Source: Bacteroidota bacterium
Lineage (GTDB): Bacteria; Bacteroidota; Bacteroidia; Chitinophagales; Saprospiraceae
Assembly (NCBI GenBank): GCA_963169455.1
Contig: CAUJDW010000111.1
Location: 1-64,000, forward strand
Reading direction: 5' to 3'
DNA: 64,000 bases
Shown: positions 50,577-59,586 of the stretch, one piece after another
Layout of the letters: each line of letters opens with the position of its first letter
How positions within the stretch are numbered: position 1 is the stretch's first letter
The notes under the pieces: generated by a model
Databases searched by the model: none
The model's input: only the letters and a program-made list of their open reading frames with translations
Told to the model about the DNA's origin: nothing
Translations under genes and position numbers: made by a program

Positions 50577-51133
50577 AATACCTGATCGTCGGCCTGGGAA
50601 ATATCGGCGCCGAATATGAGCACACCCGCCACAATATCGGCTTCGATGTCGTGGAAACCCTGGCCAGGGAATTCGGCGCCGAATGGAAAACCGGGCAGTT
50701 GGGCGAGCTGGCCACATTCCGGCACAAAGGGCGCGTTTTTGTCCTGCTGAAACCTTCCACCTATATGAACCGGAGCGGGAAGGCGGTGCGGTACTGGCTG
50801 CAGCAGGAAAAAGTGGACAAGAGCCACCTGCTCGTCATCGTGGATGACCTGAACCTGCCTTTCGGCAAGTTGCGCCTGCGCGGCAAGGGCAGCGACGGCG
50901 GCCACAACGGGCTGAAAGATATAGACCAGTTCACCGGCGGCAACGATTACGCCCGCCTGCGGGTCGGCATCGGAAGCGAGTTTCCGAAGGGGCGCCAGGT
51001 CGATTACGTGCTGGGCGAATGGTCGGAGGAAGAAAAAGGCCAGTTGCCCGAACTGCTCGGCAAAGCGGCCGAGGCAGCCAAGGCATTCGGGGCGGTGGGG
51101 CTGCAGTTCGCCATGAATCAGTTTAATAACTGA
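50573..51133 (+). CDS. pth: Peptidyl-tRNA hydrolase
   Basis: 186 residues. [20 protein letters not shown] contains the catalytic His20; KPSTYMNRSGKAV, LVIVDDLNLPFGKLRLR and GSDGGHNGLKDI are the other Pth signatures. It frees peptides from peptidyl-tRNA that drops off ribosomes. Its ATG overlaps the grpB-like stop. Confidence 0.96.
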   Translation: MKYLIVGLGNIGAEYEHTRHNIGFDVVETLAREFGAEWKTGQLGELATFRHKGRVFVLLKPSTYMNRSGKAVRYWLQQEKVDKSHLLVIVDDLNLPFGKLRLRGKGSDGGHNGLKDIDQFTGGNDYARLRVGIGSEFPKGRQVDYVLGEWSEEEKGQLPELLGKAAEAAKAFGAVGLQFAMNQFNN

Positions 51134-51185
51134 GGCTGCCTCAAAAACAAAGATTTTCACTATCTTTCCCCAAAAGACTTCATCT

Positions 51186-52160
51186 ATGAAAAAGACAAGG
51201 CGCACCTTCCTTCGCGAGTCCGGCCTGATCGCGGCCGGGCTGGCCGTTTATGGACTTTCCGGCTGTGGAAACAGCGGGCAGCAAACTCCGGCAGATTCAT
51301 CCGCCAAAGCTGCGGATACTGCCTCCGAACTTTTCTTCAAAATTTCGCTGGCGCAGTGGTCCCTCCACAAAACCATCTTTGATGGCAAGCTGGACAACCT
51401 GGGTTTTGCCGCCAAGGCGAAAAACGACTTCGGTATCGACGCCGTTGAGTACGTCAACCAGTTCTTCAAAGACAAGGCTCAGGACCAGGCCTACCTGGGC
51501 GAGATGAAAAAGCGGGCCGACGACAACGGCGTGCGCAGCCTGCTCATCATGATCGACGGTGAAGGCAACCTGGGCGACCTCGACGAAAAGGCCCGCCAGC
51601 AGGCCGTCACCAACCACTACAAATGGCTGGACGCAGCCAAATTCCTGGGCTGCCACTCCATCCGGGTGAACGCCGGCGGCGAGGGCAGCGCCGACGACAT
51701 CGCACAGGCGGCCGCCAATAGCCTGAGCCAGCTCGGCGAATACGCCGAACCGCTGGGCCTGAACGTGATCGTGGAAAACCACGGAGGCTATTCCTCCGAC
51801 GGGCAATGGCTATCCCTTGTCATGAAGGCCGTCAACAAAAGCAATGTGGGCACCCTGCCCGATTTCGGCAACTTCTGCCTCAAGCGCAATGAGGACTGGA
51901 GCTGCGCCGAATCGTATGACCGCTACAAAGGCATGGAAGAACTGATGCCCTTTGCAAAAGGCGTCAGCGCCAAATCCAACGACTTCAAGGAAGATGGTTC
52001 GGAAGTGGAAATGGACTACGGCAGAATACTGAAGATCGTCAAGGATGCCGGCTATACCGGATATATCGGCATCGAATACGAAGGCAGCCGCCTCAGCGAA
52101 GACGACGGCATTCGCGCCACAAAAGATCTCCTGATCAGGGAGGGCATGAAACTGATCTGA
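51186..52160 (+). CDS. Sugar phosphate isomerase/epimerase-type TIM-barrel lipoprotein
   Basis: 324 residues. The N terminus [20 protein letters not shown] resembles a twin-arginine signal and is followed by a lipobox (LSGC, Cys about 27), so it is probably exported and lipidated. The rest is an AP-endonuclease-2/xylose isomerase-like barrel: [77 protein letters not shown]. Metal-binding Glu, His and Asp are in place. Substrate unknown. Confidence 0.9.
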   Translation: MKKTRRTFLRESGLIAAGLAVYGLSGCGNSGQQTPADSSAKAADTASELFFKISLAQWSLHKTIFDGKLDNLGFAAKAKNDFGIDAVEYVNQFFKDKAQDQAYLGEMKKRADDNGVRSLLIMIDGEGNLGDLDEKARQQAVTNHYKWLDAAKFLGCHSIRVNAGGEGSADDIAQAAANSLSQLGEYAEPLGLNVIVENHGGYSSDGQWLSLVMKAVNKSNVGTLPDFGNFCLKRNEDWSCAESYDRYKGMEELMPFAKGVSAKSNDFKEDGSEVEMDYGRILKIVKDAGYTGYIGIEYEGSRLSEDDGIRATKDLLIREGMKLI

Positions 52161-52175
52161 CAACCTGACATCGGA

Positions 52176-52212
52176 GGGGGAGCTGGTTTATCCGCCCATC
52201 AGCCGGCTCCCC
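52176..52212. terminator. Bidirectional terminator-like hairpin
   Basis: Ggggagctgg (about 52177-52186) pairs with ccggctcccc (52203-52212), with one G-T pair, around a loop of about 16 bases. It sits between the convergent isomerase and ferredoxin genes. No strong T-run. Confidence 0.5.
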
Positions 52213-52213
52213 T

Positions 52214-52441
52214 TCACAGCTTCTTCAGCCGTATGATCCGGGCCGGGCAATTCCGGGCGGCGCGATCCAGCTTTTCAAATTCCGGTTCGGGGAAGTTTTT
52301 GATAAAAAAATCCCCGCGCTTCAGGCTCTTCCGCAGGTAGCTCTTTCCATCGCGGCGCGACATGGCCCAGTGCTCCGGGGCAACCTCTACGCAGGCGTAA
52401 CAGCCGATGCATTTATTCCGCTGAAAGGCGATCTGGATCAT
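52214..52441 (-). CDS. Small 4Fe-4S ferredoxin-like protein
   Basis: 75 residues from ATG 52441. CIGCYACVEVAPEHW gives CxxCxxC near the N terminus and ARNCPARII supplies the fourth Cys near the C terminus, as in mono-cluster 4Fe-4S ferredoxins. It overlaps the 3' end of the U32 gene by 29 bases, so the two are coupled. It may deliver electrons to the U32-type tRNA hydroxylase. Confidence 0.9.
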   Translation of the reverse strand: MIQIAFQRNKCIGCYACVEVAPEHWAMSRRDGKSYLRKSLKRGDFFIKNFPEPEFEKLDRAARNCPARIIRLKKL

Positions 52442-53666
52442 ACTCGATTTTGTAAAGCTTATCGGAAGGCCGAACCTTGCCGGCGACGGGCATGGAGAAA
52501 TGCACCCCACGCCGGGAGATTTCGCTTACCGTTTCGCCATCCAGCTGCAGCCCTTCGACTTTGGTGCGCAGCACGCCCGTGCTTGGCCCCGTAATCAGCA
52601 CTTCGTCGCCCACTTTGATGCCGCCGCTCTGGAGGATAAACTCCCCGACGCCGATCCTGCCGAAATATTTGACGCCGGCGCCGATGAGCACTTTCCGTTC
52701 GCGGGCTTTTGAGCCCGGCGCATCCGTCCATTCGCCGAGTTTCCGCCCCAGATAGTACCCATCCCAGAACCCCCGGTTGTAAACGCGGCCGAGGCGTTCC
52801 ATCCAGCCCGCCACCATTTCCGGCCCGTAGGTTCCTGCTGCCAGGGCCTGCAGGGCTTCCCTGTAGCAGGCTGTAGTTTCGTAAACGTAATCAGGCCCCT
52901 TGCTCCGCCCTTCGATCTTGAGGACGCTCACCCCCGCATCCACCACCTTGTCGAGGAATCCGATGGTGGCCAGGTCTTTTGGCGACATGATAAACACGTT
53001 GTCCACCAGCAGTTCGTTGCCTTCGTCGTCTGTCACCGTATAAGTGCGGCGGCAGTTCTGCTTGCAGGCCCCCCGGTTGGCCGAGGCGTTGTGGGTGTGC
53101 AGGCTGAGGTAACACTTGCCTGAAACAGCCATGCAGAGCGCGCCATGGGCGAAAACTTCTATACGTACCGGCCTCCCGCCAGGGCCCAGGATACCTCTGG
53201 ATTCGATGCCCCGGCAGATTTGCCCGGCCTGGCTCAGGGACAGCTCCCGCGAAAGCACCATCACATCGGCGTAGGGGGCGTAAAATTGAACTGCCTCCAG
53301 GTTGGTGATGTTTGCCTGAGTGGATATGTGGACGGACAGCCCCAGCTCGCGGGCATAAAGCATGGCGGCGGGGTCCATGACGATCACGCCTGTAATGCCG
53401 GCTTTTTGGGCTGCGCCGAGCACCCGGCGCATGAGCTGCATGTCGTGTTCGTAGAGGATGGTGTTGAGGGCGAGGTAGGTATTTACCTGCTGCGCACTGC
53501 ATATTTCCCGGATGCGCGGCAGGTCGGGCAGGGTGAAATTAAAGGCCGAACGCGCCCGCATATTGAGCTGTTCCACGCCGAAATACACCGAATCCGCACC
53601 TGCCTGCAGGGCTGCCCGCAACGACTCGAACGAACCGGCAGGTGCAAGCAATTCAATGGGTTTCAT
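52413..53666 (-). CDS. U32 family peptidase / TrhP-type tRNA hydroxylation protein
   Basis: 417 residues from ATG 53666, where IELLAPAGSFESLRAALQAG, the U32 start, begins; an upstream start adds nine doubtful residues. Further signatures: ADSVYFGVEQLNMRARSAF, LGLSVHISTQANITN, EVFAHGALCMAVSGKCYLS, and RGACKQNCRRTYTV (with the four conserved cysteines) and LKIEGRSKGPDYVY. Family members hydroxylate uridine-34 of tRNA (TrhP) or ubiquinone rings (UbiU), apparently via an Fe-S cluster. A ferredoxin gene overlaps its end. Confidence 0.9.
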   Translation of the reverse strand: MKPIELLAPAGSFESLRAALQAGADSVYFGVEQLNMRARSAFNFTLPDLPRIREICSAQQVNTYLALNTILYEHDMQLMRRVLGAAQKAGITGVIVMDPAAMLYARELGLSVHISTQANITNLEAVQFYAPYADVMVLSRELSLSQAGQICRGIESRGILGPGGRPVRIEVFAHGALCMAVSGKCYLSLHTHNASANRGACKQNCRRTYTVTDDEGNELLVDNVFIMSPKDLATIGFLDKVVDAGVSVLKIEGRSKGPDYVYETTACYREALQALAAGTYGPEMVAGWMERLGRVYNRGFWDGYYLGRKLGEWTDAPGSKARERKVLIGAGVKYFGRIGVGEFILQSGGIKVGDEVLITGPSTGVLRTKVEGLQLDGETVSEISRRGVHFSMPVAGKVRPSDKLYKIEYDPDRLSAE

Positions 53667-53786
53667 CTCAATTGCGGTTTTTTTGTGCCGCAAATTTCCG
53701 GCATCGGAGCGGCCAGCCCAATGATATTTGTCAGGGGCTGCCGCCAGGGGGCTGCTTTTTATGGGCGGGCGAACCGAAGATGGTAG

Positions 53787-53794
53787 TATATTTG
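53787..53794 (+). promoter_or_regulatory. TAnnTTTG promoter element of lptC
   Basis: TATATTTG matches the -7 consensus, 20 bases before the lptC ATG at 53815, in the divergent spacer with the U32 gene. Confidence 0.5.
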
Positions 53795-53814
53795 CAGTTT
53801 AATACAGGCCCATC

Positions 53815-54411
53815 ATGGCAAATAACAAATGCCGGCTTGCCGGCGGCCTTTCAGGGGCCTGGGGCTTGATGCTGACCCTGGCCTTCGGCGCCCTGCTGGG
53901 AGGGTGCAAAAATGATATGGAGGACGTCTCCGAGCTGGTTTCCAAATTCGACACCCGGGTGGAAACGGCCAAAAACGTGGAGATACTCTACAGCGACTCT
54001 GCGCAGGTGCGGGTGCGGGTCACCGGGCCCACCATGCTGTATTACCTCGACCGGCAGGAGCCGCGGCAGGAATTCCCCGACGGCGTCCACGTCGAGTTTT
54101 TTGGCCCGGGAGGCATCATTACCAGCGAGCTGACCGCCCGGTACGGGATACGCCTGGAAAAGGACAACCAGGTCGTCGTGCGCGACAGCGTTGTATGGCA
54201 TAGTGAGGAGGGCGAGAAACTCGAGTCGGAGGAACTGATCTGGGACGAACGCAGCCGGAAGGTCTTTACCCAGAAATTCGTCGTCGTCACCCGGCCCGGC
54301 GAGATCATTTACGGCCATGGCTTCGAAGCTGACCAGAATTTCAGCTATTCCCGCATCAACGCGATAGAGGGGCGGCTCAAGGCCGGGGGCCTGGAAAAGG
54401 AATTGGAATAA
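53815..54411 (+). CDS. lptC: LPS export system protein LptC (lipoprotein type)
   Basis: 198 residues. A signal peptide ends in LLGGCKND (Cys31), so unlike E. coli LptC it is probably lipidated, as in other Bacteroidota. The body is an LptC-type beta jellyroll: YSDSAQVRVRVTGPTM, LEKDNQVVVRDSVVWHSEEG, LIWDERSRKVFTQKFVVVTR, GEIIYGHGFEADQNFS. LptC bridges the inner-membrane LptBFG and periplasmic LptA. The CBS transporter gene starts 3 bases later. Confidence 0.9.
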   Translation: MANNKCRLAGGLSGAWGLMLTLAFGALLGGCKNDMEDVSELVSKFDTRVETAKNVEILYSDSAQVRVRVTGPTMLYYLDRQEPRQEFPDGVHVEFFGPGGIITSELTARYGIRLEKDNQVVVRDSVVWHSEEGEKLESEELIWDERSRKVFTQKFVVVTRPGEIIYGHGFEADQNFSYSRINAIEGRLKAGGLEKELE

Positions 54412-54414
54412 GAC

Positions 54415-55683
54415 ATGCTTATCGCTTCGATCATAATGGCTCTGATGCTTTCCGCCCTCTTCTCGGGCGCCGAGATCGCTTTTATCTCGGCCAGCAAGCT
54501 GCGGGTGGAGCTGAAAAAGAAAAAGGGCGCCGCGCGCGGCCGCATCCTGTCCCGCTTTTATGATGACCCGGCGAGTTTCCTGGGAACGATGCTGGTGGGC
54601 AACAATATCGCGCTGGTGCTTTTCACCACGCTCCTGACCAGGCTCATCGAGCCCTTCCTGCTGCAGGCCCCCGTACTGGAAAACCCGATGGTGCTGCTTT
54701 TGTCCGAGACCATTGTAGCAACCATTATCGTGCTGATCTTCGGTGAGTTTCTGCCCAAAACCCTTTGCCGCCTGTATGCCGACGAGGTGATCTACTTTTT
54801 GGCCTACCCCATCAAAGTGCTGGAATGGCTGCTGCTGCCGCCTGCCTGGGCCATGACCCGCCTGTCCAACGGGCTGCTCAAACTCATGCGCCAGCAAACG
54901 CGGGAGGCGGATAACGCCTTTACCCGCCTCGACCTGGAAAATTTCATCTACGACACCCGCATCAACCCCGAGGAGGAACTCGTCGATAAAGAACTTTTTG
55001 GCAAAGCGCTCAACCTGCGCGACATCCGCGTGCGCGACTGCATGGTGCCCCGCCCGGAGATTGAAAACATCGATGTCAACGCCAGCCTTCAGGAGTTGGA
55101 GCAGCTGTTCAAGGAAACCAAGCTGTCGCGCATCATCGTCACCAAAGAAGACATCGACAACGTGCTGGGCTACGTCCACCACCAGCAATTGCTCGCCCAG
55201 CCGCGCAACATTCAGGAACTCATCATCGATATTCCCTTCTTCCCCGAAGTCATGCGCGTTGCCGACCTGCTGAACGAGTTCATCCGGGAGCGCATCAATA
55301 TCGCGGTGGTGGTCGACGAGTACGGCGGCGTATCCGGCATCATCACCCTGGAGGATATGCTGGAGGAAATCTTCGGGGAGATCGAAGACGAACACGACCA
55401 GGAGGAATACCTGGAAGCAGTTATCATTCCGGGGCAGGAATACATCTTCTCCGGCAGGCTGGAGATCGATTACCTCAACGAAAAGTTCAGCCTCAGGCTG
55501 CCGGAAGGCGACTACCACACCCTGTCGGGCTACCTGGTGATGACCACGGCCGCCATCCCCGAGCAAGGCGCAACGCTGACGTTGCACGACTACAAATTCG
55601 TGCTGGAGCTGGTCAGCGACACGAAGATCGAGACGGTTCGGGTGGTCAAAGTGATGGAAGAAGAACAGCAGAAACAGCCCTAA
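54415..55683 (+). CDS. CNNM / HlyC-CorC family transporter-like protein (GldE-like)
   Basis: 422 residues: a DUF21/CNNM membrane part (MLIASIIMALMLSALFSGAE, GTMLVGNNIALVL, EFLPKTLCRLYADEV, residues 1-160), two CBS domains (about 195-320, with MVPRPEIENID, VVVDEYGGVSGIITLEDML) and a C-terminal CorC_HlyC domain (EFVFSGRL-like YIFSGRLEIDYLNEKFSL). Members handle Mg or Co export; GldE of gliding bacteria is of this type. It follows lptC by 3 bases and its 3' end overlaps moaE by 4. Confidence 0.9.
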   Translation: MLIASIIMALMLSALFSGAEIAFISASKLRVELKKKKGAARGRILSRFYDDPASFLGTMLVGNNIALVLFTTLLTRLIEPFLLQAPVLENPMVLLLSETIVATIIVLIFGEFLPKTLCRLYADEVIYFLAYPIKVLEWLLLPPAWAMTRLSNGLLKLMRQQTREADNAFTRLDLENFIYDTRINPEEELVDKELFGKALNLRDIRVRDCMVPRPEIENIDVNASLQELEQLFKETKLSRIIVTKEDIDNVLGYVHHQQLLAQPRNIQELIIDIPFFPEVMRVADLLNEFIRERINIAVVVDEYGGVSGIITLEDMLEEIFGEIEDEHDQEEYLEAVIIPGQEYIFSGRLEIDYLNEKFSLRLPEGDYHTLSGYLVMTTAAIPEQGATLTLHDYKFVLELVSDTKIETVRVVKVMEEEQQKQP

Positions 55684-56096
55684 GGGTGCGCCGCCACCCA
55701 CACTTCCCCGTCTTCAAAAGCCTCCTTTTTCCAGATAGGCACCGTTTTTTTGAGGGTGTCGATGGCGTACTGGCAGGCTTCGAAGGACGCCTGCCGGTGT
55801 GGGGTGGAAACGGCGATGACCACGGCGATGTCGCCGGGGAACAATACGCCGGTGCGGTGGTGGAAAGACACTTTTTCCGCCGGCCAGCGCTGCATCACCT
55901 GCTCGGCGATTTTTCGCATTTCGGAAACGGCCATGGGCTCGTAGGCTTCGAATTCCAGGCGCTGCACCGGCCTGTTCGCCGTGTTGTTGCGCACCGTGCC
56001 GATAAAAACGTTGACGCCGCCGGCGGAGGGGCTGGACACGAAGTCGATGCAGGCCTGCGGCTGCAGTGGGCTGGACAGGAGTTGTACGTCGATCAT
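55680..56096 (-). CDS. moaE: Molybdopterin synthase catalytic subunit MoaE
   Basis: 138 residues from ATG 56096. GGVNVFIGTVRNNTANRPVQ, LEFEAYEPMAVSEMRKI, FHHRTGVLFPGDIAVVIAVS, and PHRQASFEACQYAIDTLK with VPIWKKEAFEDGEVWV (with the catalytic lysines) are MoaE signatures. It inserts dithiolene sulfur into precursor Z with MoaD. It stands alone here; no moaD, moaA or moaC lies near. It overlaps the convergent transporter gene by 4 bases. Confidence 0.94.
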   Translation of the reverse strand: MIDVQLLSSPLQPQACIDFVSSPSAGGVNVFIGTVRNNTANRPVQRLEFEAYEPMAVSEMRKIAEQVMQRWPAEKVSFHHRTGVLFPGDIAVVIAVSTPHRQASFEACQYAIDTLKKTVPIWKKEAFEDGEVWVAAHP

Positions 56097-56226
56097 GGCT
56101 GTCTTCGCTTGATGATATGCTAACAAATGGCCCGGCAGTAGGTTCAGGGCCGAAAGGTTTCGCCTTCAGGGTTTGCCCGGCACCGTATTTTTTACGAGCT
56201 TGTGGAACAATAAAAGTTGGCAAGCA

Positions 56227-56649
56227 ATGGCAAGCGATTGTATTTTCTGCAAGATCATCGAGGGAAGCATCCCTGCCACTACTGTATATGAAGATGACAG
56301 GGTAGTCGCCATTATGGACATCATGCCGGTCAACCCCGGGCATGTGCTGGTCATCCCCAAAACGCACTTCCGGGAACTGAGCGAGATGGATGAAGAGGCC
56401 GGCATGCACCTTTTCCGCGTGGGCATGCGGATCGAGCGGGCCCTGCGCCGTTCCGGGCTGCGGGTGGAAGGCACCAACCTGCTGCAGAACAACGGCCGGG
56501 CGGCCTTCCAGGAAGTGCCCCACGTACACCTGCACGTCATTCCCCGTTTCAGCGGTGACGGCATGAAGGTGCAGTTCGGGCAGGAAAAAGCCGCGCCTGA
56601 AAAACTTCAGGAGTGGGCCGGGCTGATCAAAAGGCAGATCGAAGCATGA
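56227..56649 (+). CDS. HIT family nucleotide-binding hydrolase
   Basis: 140 residues from ATG 56227. CIFCKIIEGSIPATTVYED, VLVIPKTHFREL and the histidine triad VPHVHLHVIPRF identify a HIT (Hint-like) protein that hydrolyses or transfers AMP from adenylated substrates. CxxC near the start probably binds zinc. Its stop overlaps the metallophosphatase ATG (ATGA). Confidence 0.94.
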   Translation: MASDCIFCKIIEGSIPATTVYEDDRVVAIMDIMPVNPGHVLVIPKTHFRELSEMDEEAGMHLFRVGMRIERALRRSGLRVEGTNLLQNNGRAAFQEVPHVHLHVIPRFSGDGMKVQFGQEKAAPEKLQEWAGLIKRQIEA

Positions 56650-57341
56650 GGCAGATAGCCATTTCCGACATTCACGGCTGCGCGAAAACCTTTGATGCTT
56701 TGCTCGACTCCATCGGGCTGAGCCCCCTGGATGAATTATACCTGCTGGGGGACTACATCGACAGAGGCCCCGACAGCAAAGGGGTCGTCGACAGGATATG
56801 GGCCCTGCAGGCCGGTGGCTATCAGGTGTTTTGCCTGCGCGGCAACCACGAAGAGATGTTGCTCGAAGCCCTGCGGGAGGAAATGCCCTCCTGGATGTCG
56901 TGGCTGAACAACGGCGGAGACAACACCATGCGCAGCTTCGGGTTCGAACCGGAAGCCTCTCCGGCCGGCATCCCCCGTGAATACCTGGATTTTTTTGAGA
57001 ACCTGCCCTATTACTTCGAACCCGACGGCTACTTCCTCGTCCACGCAGGCCTGGATTTTCGCCTCTCCGACCCCCTGGAGGGCCTTGCGGCCATGCTCTG
57101 GATCAGGGACTGGTACGGCGAGCTCGACAGAGACTGGCTGCGGGGCCGGGTCATCGTCCATGGCCATACGCCCCTTTACCGGCCGATGATACAGCATCAG
57201 CTGAACAATCTTGGAGAATTTCCGGCTATAAACATCGATGCCGGCTGCGTATTCGGGCTCATGTACCTCAACCACCTCTGCGCCTTCGACATGGGCAACC
57301 GGCAATTGTACTTCCAAAAAAACATCGAGCATCATGGATAG
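56646..57341 (+). CDS. Calcineurin-like metallophosphatase (PP1/ApaH type)
   Basis: 231 residues from the ATG that overlaps the HIT stop. Metal motifs in order: ISDIHGC (D, H), LGDYIDRGPDSKG (GDxxDRG), CLRGNHEEM (GNHE), VHAGLD and VHGHTPLYRP. This is the Ser/Thr phosphatase / diadenosine tetraphosphatase layout. Coupling to a HIT gene suggests work on nucleotides such as Ap4A. It overlaps the next gene by 8 bases. Confidence 0.93.
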   Translation: MRQIAISDIHGCAKTFDALLDSIGLSPLDELYLLGDYIDRGPDSKGVVDRIWALQAGGYQVFCLRGNHEEMLLEALREEMPSWMSWLNNGGDNTMRSFGFEPEASPAGIPREYLDFFENLPYYFEPDGYFLVHAGLDFRLSDPLEGLAAMLWIRDWYGELDRDWLRGRVIVHGHTPLYRPMIQHQLNNLGEFPAINIDAGCVFGLMYLNHLCAFDMGNRQLYFQKNIEHHG

Positions 57342-58161
57342 GCAAAACATCCTCGATTTCATGCGCGCCATGGCCTGGGAAGCCGGGCGCATTATGACGG
57401 AGCGGTACCAGGGAGACTATAAGGTGTACACCAAATCCGACCGCTCCAAAGTCACGGATGTTGACCTGGCCATTTCAGACATGGTTCAGCGGGAAATCGC
57501 CCGGCAGTATCCCGGCTTTGGCCTGCACAGCGAGGAGTCGCCCCATAAAGAGATTATCCGGGATAAGCCTTATTTCATCATCGACGAGCTGGACGGCACC
57601 AGTTATTACATCGAGCGCAAAAAAGGCTATGCCCACCAATCCGCTTTTTACACTCCGGGTGATGGGCTGGTGATAGGGCTGGTGTACTATCCGTGGAACG
57701 ATTTGCTGCTCTATGCGCTGAAAGGAGAAGGGGCCTTTATGGAGCAACAGGGGCAGGGGCGCGCGCTGAAGCCTGTACCGGCCAAGCCTTATGACGAGCT
57801 CATCTACGCCCATCCCGCCCGCTACAGCGGGGAAAAATACATGCGCCTGTTCCAGAGCCTGGGGGTGGTCGACGGCCGCGTCGTCCGCACCACGGCCAAC
57901 CGCACCCATCTCATGGCGCAGGGGCAACTCGACGTCAATATCTTTCTCATGCCCCGCATTCCCATCTGGGATTTGGCCGGCGAGAAGGTCATCGTGGAGG
58001 AACTGGGATTTGCCCATAGTTACCTTGATGGCAGCCCGGTCGTATTCGGCCAGGAGCCGCCGCGCGGCAACCGCGGTTACCTCCTTTGCCAGGCCGAATG
58101 GCGGGATCATTTTCTGGAAGAAGTGCCGAAGCTGCTGCCGTCGGAGTACCGGCAGTTTTGA
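57334..58161 (+). CDS. Inositol monophosphatase-like / 3'(2'),5'-bisphosphate nucleotidase family protein
   Basis: 275 residues from ATG 57334. The Li-sensitive phosphatase motifs are visible: KVTDVDLAISDMVQREIARQ, GLHSEESPH (metal Glu), IIDELDGTSYYI (usually DPLDGT, here with Glu in place of Pro) and PIWDLAGEKVIVEELG. Members act on inositol phosphates, pAp or sugar bisphosphates. Between a metallophosphatase and a GHMP kinase, all nearly overlapping, so it belongs to one operon. Confidence 0.88.
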   Translation: MDRQNILDFMRAMAWEAGRIMTERYQGDYKVYTKSDRSKVTDVDLAISDMVQREIARQYPGFGLHSEESPHKEIIRDKPYFIIDELDGTSYYIERKKGYAHQSAFYTPGDGLVIGLVYYPWNDLLLYALKGEGAFMEQQGQGRALKPVPAKPYDELIYAHPARYSGEKYMRLFQSLGVVDGRVVRTTANRTHLMAQGQLDVNIFLMPRIPIWDLAGEKVIVEELGFAHSYLDGSPVVFGQEPPRGNRGYLLCQAEWRDHFLEEVPKLLPSEYRQF

Positions 58162-58193
58162 GCGCCCGGCTTCCCGTTCCAAACCCGCTGCTC

Positions 58194-59099
58194 ATGCAAC
58201 GCTACCAAGGCAAGCTCCTCCTGTTCGGCGAGCACACCATCCTGAAGGGGTCCCGCGCCCTGGCCATGCCCCTGCCGCGCTATGAGGGCCACTGGGCCTA
58301 TACCTCAGGCGCCATACCGGCTCATCTGAACCTGGAAAATTTTCTGTCCTATCTGCAAAAACTGGCGGGCAGGGGAGAAATGCTGGCCGAACTGCAGCTC
58401 GGCGCTTTCGAGCGCGATGTGAACAAAGGCCTGTACTTCGAGTCCAATATCCCGGTGGGTTATGGCGCCGGCAGTTCAGGCGCGCTTTGCGCCGCCGTGT
58501 ACGAGCGCTATGCCTTCAACCCCATACCGCGCAACGATGAGGGGCATTTCATTTTGCTCAAACAGCAACTGGCCCAACTCGAGGGTTTTTTCCACGGCTC
58601 CAGTTCCGGCGCCGACCCGCTGATCTGTTACCTGGGGCAGGCTGTGCTGCTCTTTCCCGACGGCCATGCCCAGCGGCTCGATGTGGAGCCCGGGCTCCGG
58701 AAAGAAGGGCGGTTCTTTCTGCTCGACACCGGCATCACGCGAAAGACGGGCCCTCTGGTGGAGCTCTTTCTCAAAAAATGCGAAGCGGGCCTCTTCGAAT
58801 CGGTGGTCCGCCCGGCCCTTTTGCCGGCCACCCAGGCCGCCATCGACGCCTACCTGTCGGCCGATGGCAGCGGGTTGTGGACGGCCGCCGCCCGCATTTC
58901 CGCCCTGCAACTGGAACACCTGCCCGAACTGCTGCCGCAGCACTTCGATGGCCCCTGGGCCGAGGGGCTCGAATCGGGTGTTTACGCCCTGAAACTCTGC
59001 GGGGCCGGCGGCGGCGGCTTTATACTGGGATACACCCTGGATGCCGAAAGAACAGGAAACATGCTCGCACAACTCCAACCTGCCTTTCTGGGCATATAG
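58194..59099 (+). CDS. GHMP kinase, mevalonate kinase-like
   Basis: 301 residues from ATG 58194. LLLFGEHTILKGSRALAMPL, then VGYGAGSSGALCAAVYERY (the GHMP phosphate loop), GFFHGSSSGADPLICY and KLCGAGGGGFILGY (motif 3) match mevalonate kinase and relatives. It would phosphorylate mevalonate or a sugar; the mevalonate route is known in some Bacteroidota. The operon ends with the terminator at 59112. Confidence 0.88.
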   Translation: MQRYQGKLLLFGEHTILKGSRALAMPLPRYEGHWAYTSGAIPAHLNLENFLSYLQKLAGRGEMLAELQLGAFERDVNKGLYFESNIPVGYGAGSSGALCAAVYERYAFNPIPRNDEGHFILLKQQLAQLEGFFHGSSSGADPLICYLGQAVLLFPDGHAQRLDVEPGLRKEGRFFLLDTGITRKTGPLVELFLKKCEAGLFESVVRPALLPATQAAIDAYLSADGSGLWTAAARISALQLEHLPELLPQHFDGPWAEGLESGVYALKLCGAGGGGFILGYTLDAERTGNMLAQLQPAFLGI

Positions 59100-59111
59100 G
59101 AAAAAAGAAAA

Positions 59112-59150
59112 AGGGAGTTTCCAAGGGTAATGGAAACTCCCTCCTTTTTT
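59112..59150 (+). terminator. Rho-independent terminator of the HIT-GHMP operon
   Basis: 12-base perfect arms (agggagtttcca at 59112-59123, complement at 59131-59142) enclose the loop agggtaa, followed by cctttttt. Strong intrinsic terminator. Confidence 0.9.
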
Positions 59151-59586
59151 CATACTAATCCAGTTTCAAAACAGTTTGAGTGTGCGCCCCAGAAAGGGGT
59201 CAATATAGGCGGCCCGCCAAACAGCGGGAAGCAATGTTTTTCGATTGTTATAGCTAAAATAAAACCTGCTGCGCCTTTGGGGCGCTGGTTTCAGTCGGGT
59301 GGGTGATACAGCCTCGGGGCTGGAATGACAGTATAAGTTAAGCCAAAGTTATGAATTTTATTTTTTTTCCAAGATATTTAGAGAAATCATTTTCCTGAAT
59401 AGGCATCGGAAGCAGAAGGAAAAAAGCCAGGGGGGCGGATTCCGCCAATTGCGGGAGCGGCCGGAGGTGCATTGGAAATCGTAGATAAAAGGCATTTTGG
59501 CCGGGCTCGCAGGGCTGGAAATCCGGAAGGCTCAGCCGGTAATCGTATATTTGCCGGAATTATTCATCAAAGCGAACGCCTGACCA
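59151..59586. other. Long spacer upstream of the fused E1 gene
   Basis: No gene is seen. An AT-rich stretch (59345-59400) and the promoter element at 59546 are the only features noticed. Confidence 0.5.
59546..59553 (+). promoter_or_regulatory. TAnnTTTG promoter element of the E1 gene
   Basis: TATATTTG matches the -7 consensus, 33 bases before the TTG start at 59587. Confidence 0.5.

Noticed and set aside
53851..55701. A 616-codon minus-strand frame opposite lptC and the CBS transporter
   Set aside because: His/Gln/Gly-rich shadow, no start context, spans two real genes.
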